The notes below the pieces were generated by a model. That model searched no databases, was not told the DNA's origin, and saw nothing but the letters and a program-made list of their open reading frames with translations. A program made the position numbers and the translations under genes. DNA of 64,000 nucleotides from Typha latifolia (lineage: Eukaryota > Streptophyta > Magnoliopsida > Poales > Typhaceae): the NCBI GenBank assembly GCA_019914945.1, contig CM034100.1:16193096-16257095 (forward strand). The letters are read 5' to 3'. Positions 40,527 to 52,500 of this stretch are shown here, piece after piece; the first letter of the stretch is position 1, and each line of letters starts with the position of its first letter.

Positions 40527-43416
40527 CTATGATCCAATTCCTTCTTTGATGATCAACTTTGGTTTTAACATAAACAGCCTGCATGAATGGGGTCTGACAG
40601 TGACTGTCAGCTCTCCTGTTAGCTTCTCCTTCAGTGTCTTGTGCTGCAGGGAAGCAAAAGAAAAGGTTACAAATTTTCAATCATATAGTTGTAAGATGTG
40701 CATAAAATGCATTGATTTCTTTGAAAACAAAATAGTTAATAGATTGCCAAGGTGATCTAGAAGACATTTTAGACATCAGCAACTCATCAATGCTGAGTTG
40801 CTGATTTCTGGCCTGAGACTGAATGAATCAATATAAACAGTACATATTTACCTTCCAAAGATCTCTTGCTTCCACAGTTGTGTTTGGAGGAATTCCAATT
40901 TCTTCCCAGTGAGCGGTAATCGTGATCGATTTTGTAGCTGCTCGGTTTAATAGAAGGACTACTGTCCTCTCTTCACATAGAGGTCCAGCCCATACCTGCA
41001 GAAGCATCTAACTTGATGGCCAATTCATACAGTGAATGAAAAGCTTTCTGAATTTAGTACATAGAATAAGTTTTACACCTCAAGATCTCCATCTTTCTTT
41101 ACTTTCTTCGCTTGAATACCGATAGGATCTGTCCATGCATTACAGAAGGCATTTCAGAAGAATGAGAAATTGTTATTTGCGCGGTTCAGTATCAGTATGT
41201 AGGATGAACTCTGAATTTTCTGACCTTGATTTATCGCAATAACTTCATCGTTGGTAAGGATGTCGTAAGTCTCTTTCGTCATGTTTCGTACATCGCAACC
41301 AATTATAAGAGGAGCCTACAGAATTACAACGAAATCTATAACTAAGGTGATGCAACTTGTTGGTGGATGTAAACAATTTACAACAACTGTATAAAGGTGT
41401 AAATTTACCTTTGAAACAGCCCACAGGCTGAAGTGTACAACATATTCATCTTTTGTCATTCCTCCATTTCCAATCTCTAGCATGTCAGGATCTGAAAAGG
41501 GAACAATATATGGTCATAGAATTCTTTCTAGAGTACAGAGTATGGTGTTACAAGATTTATGTCTCAAGCTGTTAAAAAAGCAGCCAGCTTTTGTTGCCTG
41601 TTACCATTCCAACCACCAGGCTTCGCATATTCGGCGTAAACTTCATTCTGATCAATATTCCAGAGCATACTGCAACAGATATGTGATCCTATGCAAGTTA
41701 AACTTTACAGAAAATGAAATGAAAGATACTGCATGAGATTCCACACTACCAAGTCATCTTATCCCACAGCAATTTGTGCATCTTAGTTTTAGCTGCTTCT
41801 TTTTTTCAATCAAACACGAGACATACCTAGTCCATGTATCATTGATGTCACCAGTTGTTCTCCAACTATTCCCTACCATATCACCCCATGTTGCTGGATC
41901 CTCATACCCCCTAAACTTCCATATCAAATTTGGTCATCCTAATAGAAAAATATCAAAAGAATGCTGAAGACAAGAAGTAGCCATGCAAATATTGCTTTAC
42001 CATTCACACAGAGAGTAAAAGATTTGGCGCCCTGCCTGCCTTAGAGATTGAGACATTTTTCCAAACCTACATAACAGTTATATAATGATAATTTTAGTAC
42101 CGCAACGATAACTTATATCATCGAAACTTAAAGATTACCTCACAGTTTCATTTGAACCATCAGTGTAGCAGTTGTCGTACTTCAAATAATCAACACCCTG
42201 CATTCATTAAGTTCAAAATGAAGTGCTCTGCCTAATATACAAACATGGTTACACTTAATCTAACTATAAGAATTCGAATGGAAGTACTCAGAAAGTTTTT
42301 CACATTCTTACCCATGATGCAAAGGTTTCAGCATCTATGTTTTCATAACCAAGTGATCCTGGCATCCTATTGCTACAGGTTCGGAACCTAAGAATGACAA
42401 ACAATCTATTAATTCCACGTCATTTATAATTATTATGCCATAATTTATAAGGACTGCTCAAAATGAAGAATATGATTGCTTAAAGTAGTATACTTACCCA
42501 GCAGAGGAATATATTCCTAGCTTAAGCCCCTTGCTATGGACATAATCTGCAAGGGCTTTTATTCCTGATGGAAATGTCATCTCATTTCCAAGTAGCTCTC
42601 CCTGAAAGTTTCATACAATTGTTTATATATCTCTCACTTTCATATAATTTTCTAAATTACTTGAATTACCTTTAATGTGCGATTATAGTTTGCCCAGCAA
42701 TCATCTGCGTCATTAAGAAGGTGAAATTTCCATTAGCTGCTCAATATAAAAATGACCCAGTTGTTTACACTTAGTAAATGAAATTCTAAACTCATTGAGA
42801 ACTAAGTGCAACAAGTTTTATCTTTCTTCATTCTTAGCTTCTTCCTCTCTTTTCTAGTTATTTTTATCTCTTACTTTATTCAACACTCTCATCTCTCCTT
42901 CCTGTATGTAGTATATAAACAGAGTATAATGGCAAAGAGAGGAGTACCTAAGTTCACGTACTCATATCCATGCTTTGCAAGACCAGTAGACACCAGTGCA
43001 TCAGCTGTTGTAGAATCAATAACAAATACTCAGCACAACTATAAAAAATAATTAAAAGACAAGTATACATCATACATATATAAAGTTAAAGTATAAATCC
43101 TTCTGTAGAAGTTAGAGAGTAAATCAATCTTTTACCTGTTTCTTTGATAATCGTCTCATTGAGACTGCAAGCAAAATAATTCCAGCTATTCCATCTGCAA
43201 TTTTCACAAACTATCTTGTTATTTATTCCATCCATGGTGAACAAGATAATAAAAGAAGAGTACTTACCCCATTTGAGGTGTCAAACCAAGCCCATTGGCA
43301 AGCAAACTCCTCCGGTCATCATCGGCGGTGGCCACCATCCTCCTCGCCTCCACCCTCATCCATGAGCCAAGAAAAAGTAACAAAACCATGCCATGCAACA
43401 AAATGTCCTTCCTCAT
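40527..43416 (-). CDS. GH27 alpha-galactosidase, secretory
   Basis: The enzyme removes terminal alpha-1,6-galactose from raffinose-family oligosaccharides, galactomannans or galactolipids. Fifteen exons join in frame: 43268-43416, 43136-43194, 42948-43004, 42670-42704, 42498-42601, 42312-42387, 42139-42197, 42001-42066, 41827-41910, 41605-41669, 41409-41491, 41225-41315, 41079-41128, 40852-40995 and 40527-40643 (412 aa, the usual length). A signal peptide is visible as [19 protein letters not shown]. Motifs are [35 protein letters not shown], the nucleophile D168 in YLKYDNC, the acid/base D223 in [10 protein letters not shown], and [16 protein letters not shown]. The 55-residue spacing of the two Asp agrees with plant GH27 enzymes. 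The C-terminal beta domain ends [12 protein letters not shown]. Secretion points to cell wall or vacuole. No break is seen. Confidence 0.95.
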
Positions 43417-43465
43417 CTCTTCCTTTCTCTTCCCTTCAGGTAGTACTCCTCAAGCTCCAATGCAA

Positions 43466-43476
43466 CCTTTTAAATA
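43466..43476 (-). promoter_or_regulatory. TATA-like box of the alpha-galactosidase gene
   Basis: TATTTAAAAGG on the minus strand lies about 50 bp upstream of the ATG. It would place transcription start roughly 20-25 bp before the start codon, giving a very short leader. This is inferred from sequence alone. Confidence 0.4.
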
Positions 43477-44740
43477 CCAACTCCTGGATAAGAATTACTT
43501 CCAACCTTTAGCCAGAGCAACTTTACAGCTGTGGATATGGATTCTATGATATCTTGTGGTTTGGCAAGTTTTTTATTCACATCAAACTGCATCTCTTTAC
43601 GTCGTAGTTGATAAAAACAAAAAAAAACAAAAAAAAAACGAAAAGCAAAGTTAAAGCCTAATCTTCCCATCTCTTCTTTTAATTCATGTAACGGATTCTA
43701 TCCATAGCCACCGACCGGTGAGATCACGTAGCAGTGGAAAAGTAGTTTGGATATCCGAGCCCATCCAGTTTAACTATTTCTTGATGAACGTGGATTTTTG
43801 TTTTCTATTTAGAAAAGCCATTTACTCTCTCTGTTCATTCAGCTACTCCACATTAAAACAGATAAACAAAAGAAGACATGAGAATTGTCACTGCACACCT
43901 CCAAACAACCACCAAACTAATGCAGTTAATCATCTTCGATTTCAATAATCTCCTATACACTCTCCTTTGGTCTAAACATCCACAAGGATGAAACCTATTG
44001 CCATCTGTAAGAGCTCTTTTGCATATCTGCACTTGAAAAGAAATGCCTTACACTTTCCTCTTTACTGCAGGAACTAAAACAATTAGTCTCAGATCACTTC
44101 CTCCTTGCTACAAAAACTACAACAATTAGTTCTAAACTATTTTTTCCTAATCAAATTATCTCTTGTCGAGATTCTATTACTGTAGACAAGCTATACATAA
44201 GCTTTTATTTCATTAGAAATTCTCATCTTCCACAGCCGAGGTATAATTATAGAGATCCTGCCTCTATTATTTAGAAATCTTTATGAAAACTTAACAATAA
44301 AAAATATCATTTAAATCAAACCTCTAGCAGATTCTATCTCTCTGCCCTCTTGTGGGCTACACAGTTCACATTCTTCCTTAATTATCAGTGTTCAGAAACC
44401 TCCTATTGTGAAAATTCCAATTAGTCCTTCATCCTACGACTAGCCAGCGAGCACTCACCAACTTAAGGACCGGATTAAAGTACTTTATTTTGATTTAGAT
44501 CCTCTAATGGATACGAGTACATGCATATTATTGTAAGCTCGAATTTAATTGTTGGAATTCGGTGCAGAAATATACGAACGTTAGCTTTAAAGCTGGCATT
44601 GATTTGCCTTTTCAAATTAATTAAAACTTATAGAGGTCCATAAATTAGTACAAGCGTAAGATGAGGAAAATAACAGCATAGGTTTGAACTATAAGCTTAT
44701 TTGTTTTATGATCGAAAATGAACATTAACACCACAAACAG

Positions 44741-44742
<2 letters not shown>

Positions 44743-44795
<53 letters not shown>
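44743..44795. repeat. (CT)n(AT)n compound microsatellite
   Basis: About 20 CT units are followed directly by about 6 AT units, 80-130 bp beyond the TIP3 stop codon. Confidence 0.95.
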
Positions 44796-44875
44796 ATATA
44801 GAGCAGTCTCCAAACACACAACAAAGATTACGAAGGAAATTAACAAACACTGGACATTTATTCCAACCAAAAGTT

Positions 44876-45890
44876 TCAGTAGTCTTCGGGTGCCAAAGGC
44901 TGGTGCGCTAACGGAGTAATCTCCGCAGGGATCACAAGGAACTCATAGATCGCCCCGGCGATCCCACCCCCGACAAACGGGCCCACCCAATAGAGCCAGT
45001 GGTGCCTCCACCGCCAACCGACCAGCGCTGGCCCGAACGCCCTCGCCGGGTTCATCGCCGCCCCGTCGAATGGCGCCCCGGCGAGGATGTTGGCCCCGAG
45101 GACGAACCCGATGGCGAGCGGCGCGATCGTCCCGAGCTGCCCCCTCTTCGGGTCGATCGCGGTCGCGTACACGGTGTAAACGAGCCCGAACGTCATGACG
45201 ATCTCGAGGACGACGGCGTGCAGCTCACTGACTCCGGAAGCGAGGGAGAAGCCCGGCGGACGCTGCGTGTTAAAATTTGTAGCTCAATCGTATTGCATGT
45301 ACGAGTTAGATAATAGAATAACGGACTAATAACAATACATATATCATCCGCACGTGGAATAATGTGTACGTATATATAAAGCTCGAAAGTGGAGATTGCT
45401 ACACTTACCATGCCTCCGGTTGTTAGCCTTAGGAGGAGAGCTGCAACCACTGCACCGAGGAGCTGCGCGACCCAATACACGAAGGCGCGGATTAGGGAAA
45501 TCCGACCGCCGACGAGCGCGCCAAACGTGACGGCGGGGTTGACATGGCCGCCGGATATGTTAATGGCCACCGCCACCGCGACGAAAAGCGCTAGCGCGTG
45601 CGCGAGGGCGACTACCACGAGACCGCCGGCGGTGGACGTGTCCTTGTAGAGCTTCTCTGTAGCATGCGTGCGTGCGTGCATGCATGCATGTTCCAATATT
45701 GTTATTATATAGACATGCATGAACTCACAAATTAGGAGAAACTTTAATGGTATATACCGAGAGCCAGGACGGAGCCTTCCGCGGCGAAGACGAAGATGGC
45801 GGTGGCGATGAACTCGGAGAGCGCCGCGCGGATGGAGTCAGGGTGGACGGCTTCCTCGGTGCGTCCGACAGCGAATCGGCGAGGCGGCAT
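44876..45890 (-). CDS. TIP3: Tonoplast intrinsic protein, TIP3 (alpha-TIP) aquaporin
   Basis: TIP3 proteins are water channels of protein-storage-vacuole membranes in seeds. Exons are 45758-45890, 45409-45656 and 44876-45262, giving 255 aa. Six membrane spans are evident and both NPA loops are present: [14 protein letters not shown] (N84) and [16 protein letters not shown] (N198), with R201 of the selectivity filter and H64 in span 2. Assignment to TIP3 rests on the N-terminal [15 protein letters not shown] and the diagnostic C-terminus HQPLAPEDY, both alpha-TIP features. The gene is GC-rich, in contrast to its AT-rich surroundings. It is divergent from TIC110, and the spacer has an ABRE/G-box. 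Splitting between TIP3;1 and TIP3;2 is not possible by eye. Confidence 0.94.
45677..45692. promoter_or_regulatory. RY-repeat cluster (CATGCA) in TIP3 intron 1
   Basis: The run TGCATGCATGCATG contains overlapping RY words (CATGCA/TGCATG) within TIP3 intron 1, with another CATGCATG-like word near 45715. RY motifs are bound by the B3 factors ABI3, FUS3 and LEC2 in seed genes. Function inside the intron is inference. Confidence 0.5.
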
Positions 45891-45983
45891 GGTTGGATTA
45901 ATAGTATGGATTGGGATAGAAATCGATCTCTTTTCTTCTCCTCCTCAGCTAGCTCTTGCACGAGGAAGGGAGAAGAGAGAGAG

Positions 45984-45992
45984 TTATTATAA
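45984..45992 (-). promoter_or_regulatory. TATA-like box for TIP3
   Basis: TTATAATAA on the minus strand lies about 95 bp upstream of the TIP3 ATG, a plausible distance for a TATA box with a leader of about 60 bases. Confidence 0.45.
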
Positions 45993-46017
45993 GAAAGGTG
46001 GTAACTAGTGTGCGTGG

Positions 46018-46025
46018 ACACGTGT
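46018..46025. promoter_or_regulatory. Palindromic G-box/ABRE
   Basis: ACACGTGT is a perfect palindrome containing CACGTG, the core bound by bZIP (ABF/ABI5, bZIP53) and bHLH factors. It lies about 130 bp upstream of the TIP3 ATG and just upstream of the TATA-like box, where seed-gene ABREs usually sit. Confidence 0.55.
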
Positions 46026-46525
46026 GGAAAGGGGAAGTGGGAGGAGTGGCACGTTGAGGAAGGAGTCGGAGAAGTGGGCAGAACCGCTTGCGGTGCATGT
46101 GCTTATCTTGAACTCGGTCGGAATCTTGGGTTCAGACAAAGAGACGATGCTTAAAGACGAAGGCAGATTAACAAGGGAGCGGATTATCTGCAATCTCGAA
46201 TGCAGGAACTTTCTGTTTCATGGTACTTGTTGGGCCAGGTTCGGGCCGGTCCGGTCCGGGCCCAATTCTAAGCCGATCCAGTTATTAGCTATTTCAAAGA
46301 AGAAAAGAGAAAGGAAAAGGAAAATATTTCTATTTCTCTGTGTTTTTTTTTTCTCCCTTCTAAACTAACGGTAACTTTATCCTTCCTTCTATCTTCTGTC
46401 CCAAGAACACCAATCCGAAACCCCTTTCTGGCTTCGTCCACTCCGCTCTATCCTTCTTCCTCTCTATCCTACCACTCCAAGTACACGAGGAAGAAGAAGA
46501 AAGAAGCCACCCACCCACGGCGGCA

Positions 46526-49500
46526 ATGGATTTCTCCCTCCTAATCTCCACCCCTACCTCCTCCTCTTCTCCTCTCCTTTTCTCCCCTCTAAAACCCTCC
46601 CCTCTCCTCTTCCTCCACTGTCGCCGGAACCCTAACCTCTCCCTCCCCCGCCGCTGCCGCCGCCGCCTACGCTGCTTCGTCTCCGAAACCCCCTCCGCCA
46701 CCGCCGCCGCCCCTTCCGTGTTCGGCGGCAAGAAGGAGCTCTCCGGCTTCCAGACGCTCGTTGACGCCCTGTCGCCGCCGGCGAGGCTGGCGAGCTCCGT
46801 TGTAATCGTTGCCGCGTCTATTGCTGCCGGGTATGGATTAGGGTTTCGCTTTGGAGGTAGCAGGACTGTGGGGCTCGCTGGAGCGGCCGCGCTTGGGGCG
46901 GCGGGAGGGGCGGCTGTCTACGCGCTAAATGCGAGCGTGCCCGATGTCGCCGCCGTTAATCTACACAATCTTGTGGCAGGTTGCGATGATCCCACGGCGC
47001 TGAGAAAGGAGGATGTGGAAGCCGTTGCTAAGAAGTAGTTCGGCTTCTATCTCTGTTTCTATGAACTGGCAACTATTTTATTTATCACCTAATTGGTTTT
47101 TCTGATTTGCTATTGCAGATACGGTGTTGATAAGCAAGATGAGGCTTTCAAAGCAGAACTTTGTGAATTGTATAGCAGGTTAGTTACTCCTTACTCTTGG
47201 TTACAATGCGGCTGATAAAACGTTATGGAGAGACATAAATTCACTATAAAGCATGTAAAGCTTAAATATTTTGAATGCATAAAGATGCATCTGTGGGTTT
47301 GTTTGAGTAATCATTGATATCCTCCTTCAGAAGGATATATTACCTACCAAATATTAACACATTACTCCTATGTTGCAATTGACTGTTTTAGGTAGCATCT
47401 TATCTCACAAGTTACATTTAGACTGTCAATCTAGTACTAGAGACAGAATTTATCTTTTTACAGGTACAGGATTCCAGAAAATAATAGGGCATGCCAAGTG
47501 AAGGAGAATATGTTCAAACTTCAAAGGCAATTTAGATCAACATGCATTAGATGAATTATTATAGCATTATGGCTGTCTAGTACTTTTTACAACATTCTTA
47601 AAAATGCCATTACGTGATAAAACGAAGAGAAATTACTGATATTTAGGATTTCTCAACAGTTCTAGCTTCTAACAATTTTTATATTCTCTTAGGAATATTT
47701 AGAAGTGCATATGATCTTCTTTAAGATAGGGTCTTTTAACCCTAGTTTATTTCTTCACTGGTTTCTCCTCATTGCAAATGTGTTGTAAGGCACTACAATA
47801 TGGTTAATACAACTAGTAATCAGCAGCACTAAGTATTTACTGATTGAATGGTTGGTCACTGTGTAAATTTTCCCTTAATAACTTTGAATGGAAGTGTTAT
47901 CATGTCCTTACATGCACAAAATCAATTTTGCCTAGGGGAATGCTTATCACTGGTACAGGCAATATTACCTGGATATGCCCAATAGGCTAAATCAAATGGG
48001 GGCCATCTTCATGAATCTTGAAGAAGAAAGAGATGTACAAAGACTTGTATTTTTGGTTGCCAATATCTCTACTTTCTGCTCATTATTATGTTGAGAGTCT
48101 GTTGAGTTCTTGAGTTGTGCTCTGCTATGCAATTAGAAAGTTGGTTTATATTCTTTTCATTTTTCACTTAGGTTTGTCTCTTCAGTTCTCCCACCTGGAG
48201 GTGAAAATCTCAGAGGTAATGAGGTTGAGATAATTATAAAATTCAAACAAGCTCTTGGAATTGATGATCCAGATGCAGCAAATGTTCACATGGAGGTATT
48301 GTAATTTGGTTCCTTATTTTTTCAATTAGTCTTATACTTTTCTTTAATCAAGTGCTTTGAATCTTCATTTCTCTGTTCTTCTTGTTCTCCTATCCAATTA
48401 TTTCCTTTTGGTTGTTATTGTTATAGATTGGAAGAAGAATCTTCCGGGAAAGGCTGGAAACGGGAGATCGTGAAGCTGATATGGAGCAACGACGGGTAGG
48501 TTCTAATATTTTTAAGCCACCTTGTTAAGCATTTTTGAGAGGCAACAGTACTGTCGGAATGTTACCATTGAATAAATTGCACAGGCATTTCAGAAGCTCA
48601 TTTATGTATCAAGTCTTGTATTTGGAGAAGCATCAACATTCCTTTTGCCTTGGAAACGCCTTTTTAAGGTCACTGATTCTCAGGTATTCACTTGTAGCTG
48701 ATACTGTTATTAATTTTTTTCTCCCATTTTGTATTGTTAAATATGTCAACATAGGAAATATTGGTGAAGGGACCACTGCTGGGACATGGTTATGGAATTG
48801 CATGCTGTCTCTAGCTTTCTCTAGTAGTGTGCTTGTGGGTGTACTAGTGGGTGAACCATTAGTGTGCACAGGGCTTTATACATCAGTATTTATGCTAATT
48901 ATTTTAAAGGGCCCAATGGATAATTTAAGTAGAAAGATCTGATTTGCATATCAGCTGATAATGATTATGTCACTAGTCGTCTTCTGTCCATACCTTTTCT
49001 GCAAGTCCCCATTTTACTTGAACATGCTTTGGTTCTAGTAAATATGATGATACATCTTCTTTATGGTGTCTCTGTTATAGTGCCTGTACTTTTTCTTTGA
49101 CTCATATCAAATTTTCATAGCACATTGTGATTCTATGACAGGTTGATATTGCTATTCGCGACAATGCCAAGAGATTGTATGCTTTCAAGATAGAATCTAT
49201 TGGAAGAGGTGACACATGAAATTATGTTTTTGTATATTAACTTTGCTTATATCAGGTTTAGTATTCTTTTTTCCCTTCAAAGAACATGATTTCATATTTC
49301 AGCTTTTATCATAGTTTGACACTGATATAATGTAGCTAGTTTCTTATCACTTTTTTGCATATCTTTTATCACAAAAATAAATGACACATTTACCAAGTTG
49401 ATAAAGAGATTTTGTAATTTGATATCATGATATTCATTGCTACTTTTGTTCATTTCACTCAACTAAGTGTGGTTTTCTTAGTTACCTCTTCGTTCCTAGA

Positions 49501-52500
49501 GTTAATATTTGATAAAAAAAGGCTCACTGAATGTATGTTGCCCATTATTTTTAGCATGTGTGCTATGTCTATGGATTCTTCCTCGGAAGAGAGGCAATGG
49601 GAGGTGAGTTCGGGATGTCAGACCCGCTCTGTAGTCTCTATTATTGTCATGTCATTGTTACTCCAACAGTTACAACATTCTTCACCCCAGATCACACCAG
49701 TTGCTGTTGGGTCGGTAGGACACGATCTGCTTCCATTCTTTTCATAAAGAAATGAGAAAATAGTGGTGTATATATTGTTGATAGTTCAATCCTTTCTATC
49801 TTATGTTGATATCATTAGGCATATCAAATTTAGGTTGCATTTTGGAAACTTCACTTTAAGGGTAAGTTTACCATATAACTTCCTTAGATCTGGAACTTGT
49901 TTAAAATATTCATGATCTTACTTGGTTGTTGCTTGTTGTGAGGCCGTCATGTAGACTGAAAGTACAGAGAGCTCTGAAATTGTTGCCAGTTGGCTAAGTA
50001 GTCTTTCTTTTCTTTCTCTATATCCTCTTCATTGTTGTACGCACTACACATCAATTATTTTGTGTTGTGTGTAAAATAAACACAACTTTTCTTCTTTTGT
50101 TAGATATTGAGGCACAACAGCTGATTGAGTTGAGAAAAGCACAAGTCCTTTATAAACTTTCTGATGAGGTGAACCCTTTAAGGTTTTATTCATTTTGGCC
50201 TGCCAAATTTGATAGATATTTGAAGCATAGTTTTCTTCTCGTTCAATTGAGCATATTGTTTAGTGTCTTTTAAGTGCTAATCATGAATTCTGATCCTTAA
50301 ATTCTCTGTGGTTCCTTGCAGATTGCTGCTGAGATGCTTAGAGAACACACAAGGAAATTAGTTGAAGAAAATGTCACAGCAGCACTTGATATTTTGAAGT
50401 CTCGAACAAAAGCACTGTATGACTCTTATTATCTGTTCCAAAGTAGTATCAAATGACTCTTTTTTTATGATTGATATTAATTTTAATTTGCTAAACAAGG
50501 ACTTTCTAGTCAATTTCATTCTTCAATTAAATTTGAGAAACATGGCTAAAAGAAATTCTATTTCCAAGCGCCTCCTAACAATAATACACAACATTGCCAT
50601 TGCTAGGTTGCTTACTGTTCATGTGCAATATCATGTACTAGGAGCACAATATGAGTTACTGTTTAAATAACAAGGGTTTCAACTGTTGTTCAACATGTCT
50701 CTTATTGGTAATTTGCGCTCAAGTATTATTATTTTGGTGGCTTGTGCTATGTTGCTTGCTTTGGTTCGGGTGATAGTTGTCATGTCCCTTCTTTGGCCTG
50801 GGTGGCATAAGTGGTGTGTCCCTCAGTTGGGTAGGAGAAGAGGACCTTGGCCAACCGAAAAGAGAGGGTTTGCCGTTGAAATGGATCCATCACAACTCCT
50901 AAGGGATAAGAAAACTGTAGTACTTGTATTAGCTAGTCAAGTCGGCCAAGTGGTTTTGAACTTAATTGAACATCTGTTTAGGTCATGATATATTGCAGCG
51001 ATAGTAATCCTCTTTCAACATGATTAGCTAATATAAGTGGTAGGGTGTTGTTACGATCCATAAACACACATGGATCCAAAAATCAATCAATCCTGATTTG
51101 GCTCAAATACTAATCGGTTGACTAGCTTCGGGTGGGTATTAGGCGTAACGACCGATCCAAGTCAGGATCGACCGATTTGGGTCAAATGGGTTAGATCCGT
51201 AATGGATATGACTCACATTCGACCCAGAGACATCAATAATTGATGTCCCTGTCATCATCTCTCTTTCTCTCTCCCGACCAAAGTTAGTGCTTCGGCAGAC
51301 TTTAGATTTGTAGGGTTTTTTTTTCTTTTTTCTTTGTTTCTTCCTCTCTCTCTTCTCTTCTTCGTTGCAGTTCTCTCTCTTCTCATTCTCTTCTTCACTG
51401 TAGAAGAAAAAAATGTGTTTTTTTTCTTTTTTCTGTTGGTTCTTCCATTCTCTCTCTCTCTCTCTCTTCTTTTTCTTCTTCACTGCATAAGCAACATAAT
51501 TCTTTTCCTTTTTTCTTTTCAGTTCTTCCACTCTCTCTCTCCTTCTTTTTCACTATAGAAGTTGAAGTTTTTTTTTCTGTTCTTCTACTCTCTTTCTCTC
51601 TCTTCTATTCTTTTTCTTTAGTGTAGAAGCAAAAAAGTGATTTTTAATGTTTTTCTTTTTTTCTCTTTTGGTTCTTTCGCTCCTCTCTCTTCTTTCTTTG
51701 AGTGAATACTTATATTAATATTTTTAGTTTTTAGCTTTGTATGCAATTAATTATTATTTTCTTATTGTACTGTCATTTTTTCTACATTTTAAGAAAATTT
51801 TCTGCATTATTGAGCAATATTTAGGATTTTACAGAATTAAAAAATCTGATCGGATACAGGCGGCCGATAATATTATTTTTTTGGGCGACTAATCTCTATC
51901 CCTTGGTTTAACAACTACCATTTCAAGCCTCCTCTCTCTCCTCTCTGATTGTGAAGCCAATGATTATTGAGCAAAAAGTCGACGAATGCCTAACAGAAGG
52001 TTAGTCGACTAATGTTGGTTAGGTTTATGAAGGAGATCAATTGCCAAGTTTGGGATCGGCCTTTCGAAAAAATAATGTGTCGGCTGTATCAGCGTTATCG
52101 ATTTGCATTTTAATTTTTGTTATAAATACTGAAAAATTATAAAATGTTAGAAAAAATAATAATAAGATATGACTATAAATTATTTATATAAGAAGTCTCA
52201 AAATAAAAAAGAGTTATTTTCTCACTTTTTGTCTCTCTCTCCCATTTTACCACTCACACACTCTATTTTCCTTTCTTAAACAAATAAAAAAGCTCTCTTT
52301 CACAAACTCTCTTTTATCTAACATCTTTCCTACTATTTGTCTTAACAATTCTCTCTCCCATCTCCTTTTTTCTAATCTCACTCTCACTTCCAAAAAACCA
52401 AATCTACTCCCTCTCTCTCTCTCTCAAAATCCTCTCCCTCTCCAATTCCCTCCTCTTTGTCTCCTCAAAATCCTCTCCCCCTCGGACTCCCTCCTTTTGG

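Larger units (their letters stand above)
43417..44875. other. Intergenic region between alpha-galactosidase and TIP3
   Basis: The left end is the alpha-galactosidase promoter. The remainder, including 43990-44430, contains CT/AT-rich DNA without a recognisable domain. A (CT)n-(AT)n compound microsatellite lies at 44743-44795, just past the TIP3 3' end. Confidence 0.5.
45891..46525. promoter_or_regulatory. Divergent TIP3/TIC110 intergenic promoter region
   Basis: 635 bp separate the start codons of TIP3 (minus) and TIC110 (plus). On the TIP3 side is a TTATAATAA box at 45984-45992 (minus strand) and, 25 bp further, ACACGTGT. On the TIC110 side, 46320-46520 is rich in C/T and A/G tracts, as in many TATA-less plant promoters. 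An open frame on the minus strand at 46360-46731 is the shadow of TIC110 exon 1. Confidence 0.6.

Noticed and set aside
46360..46731. Open frame of 123 codons on the minus strand over the TIC110 start
   Set aside because: It overlaps the GC-rich transit-peptide exon of TIC110 and reads as Arg/Glu-rich shadow sequence.
51139..51531. Lys/Glu-rich open frame of 130 codons on the minus strand
   Set aside because: It is produced by the CT-rich tract of a dispersed repeat inside TIC110 intron 8; there is no domain and the composition is that of a simple repeat.
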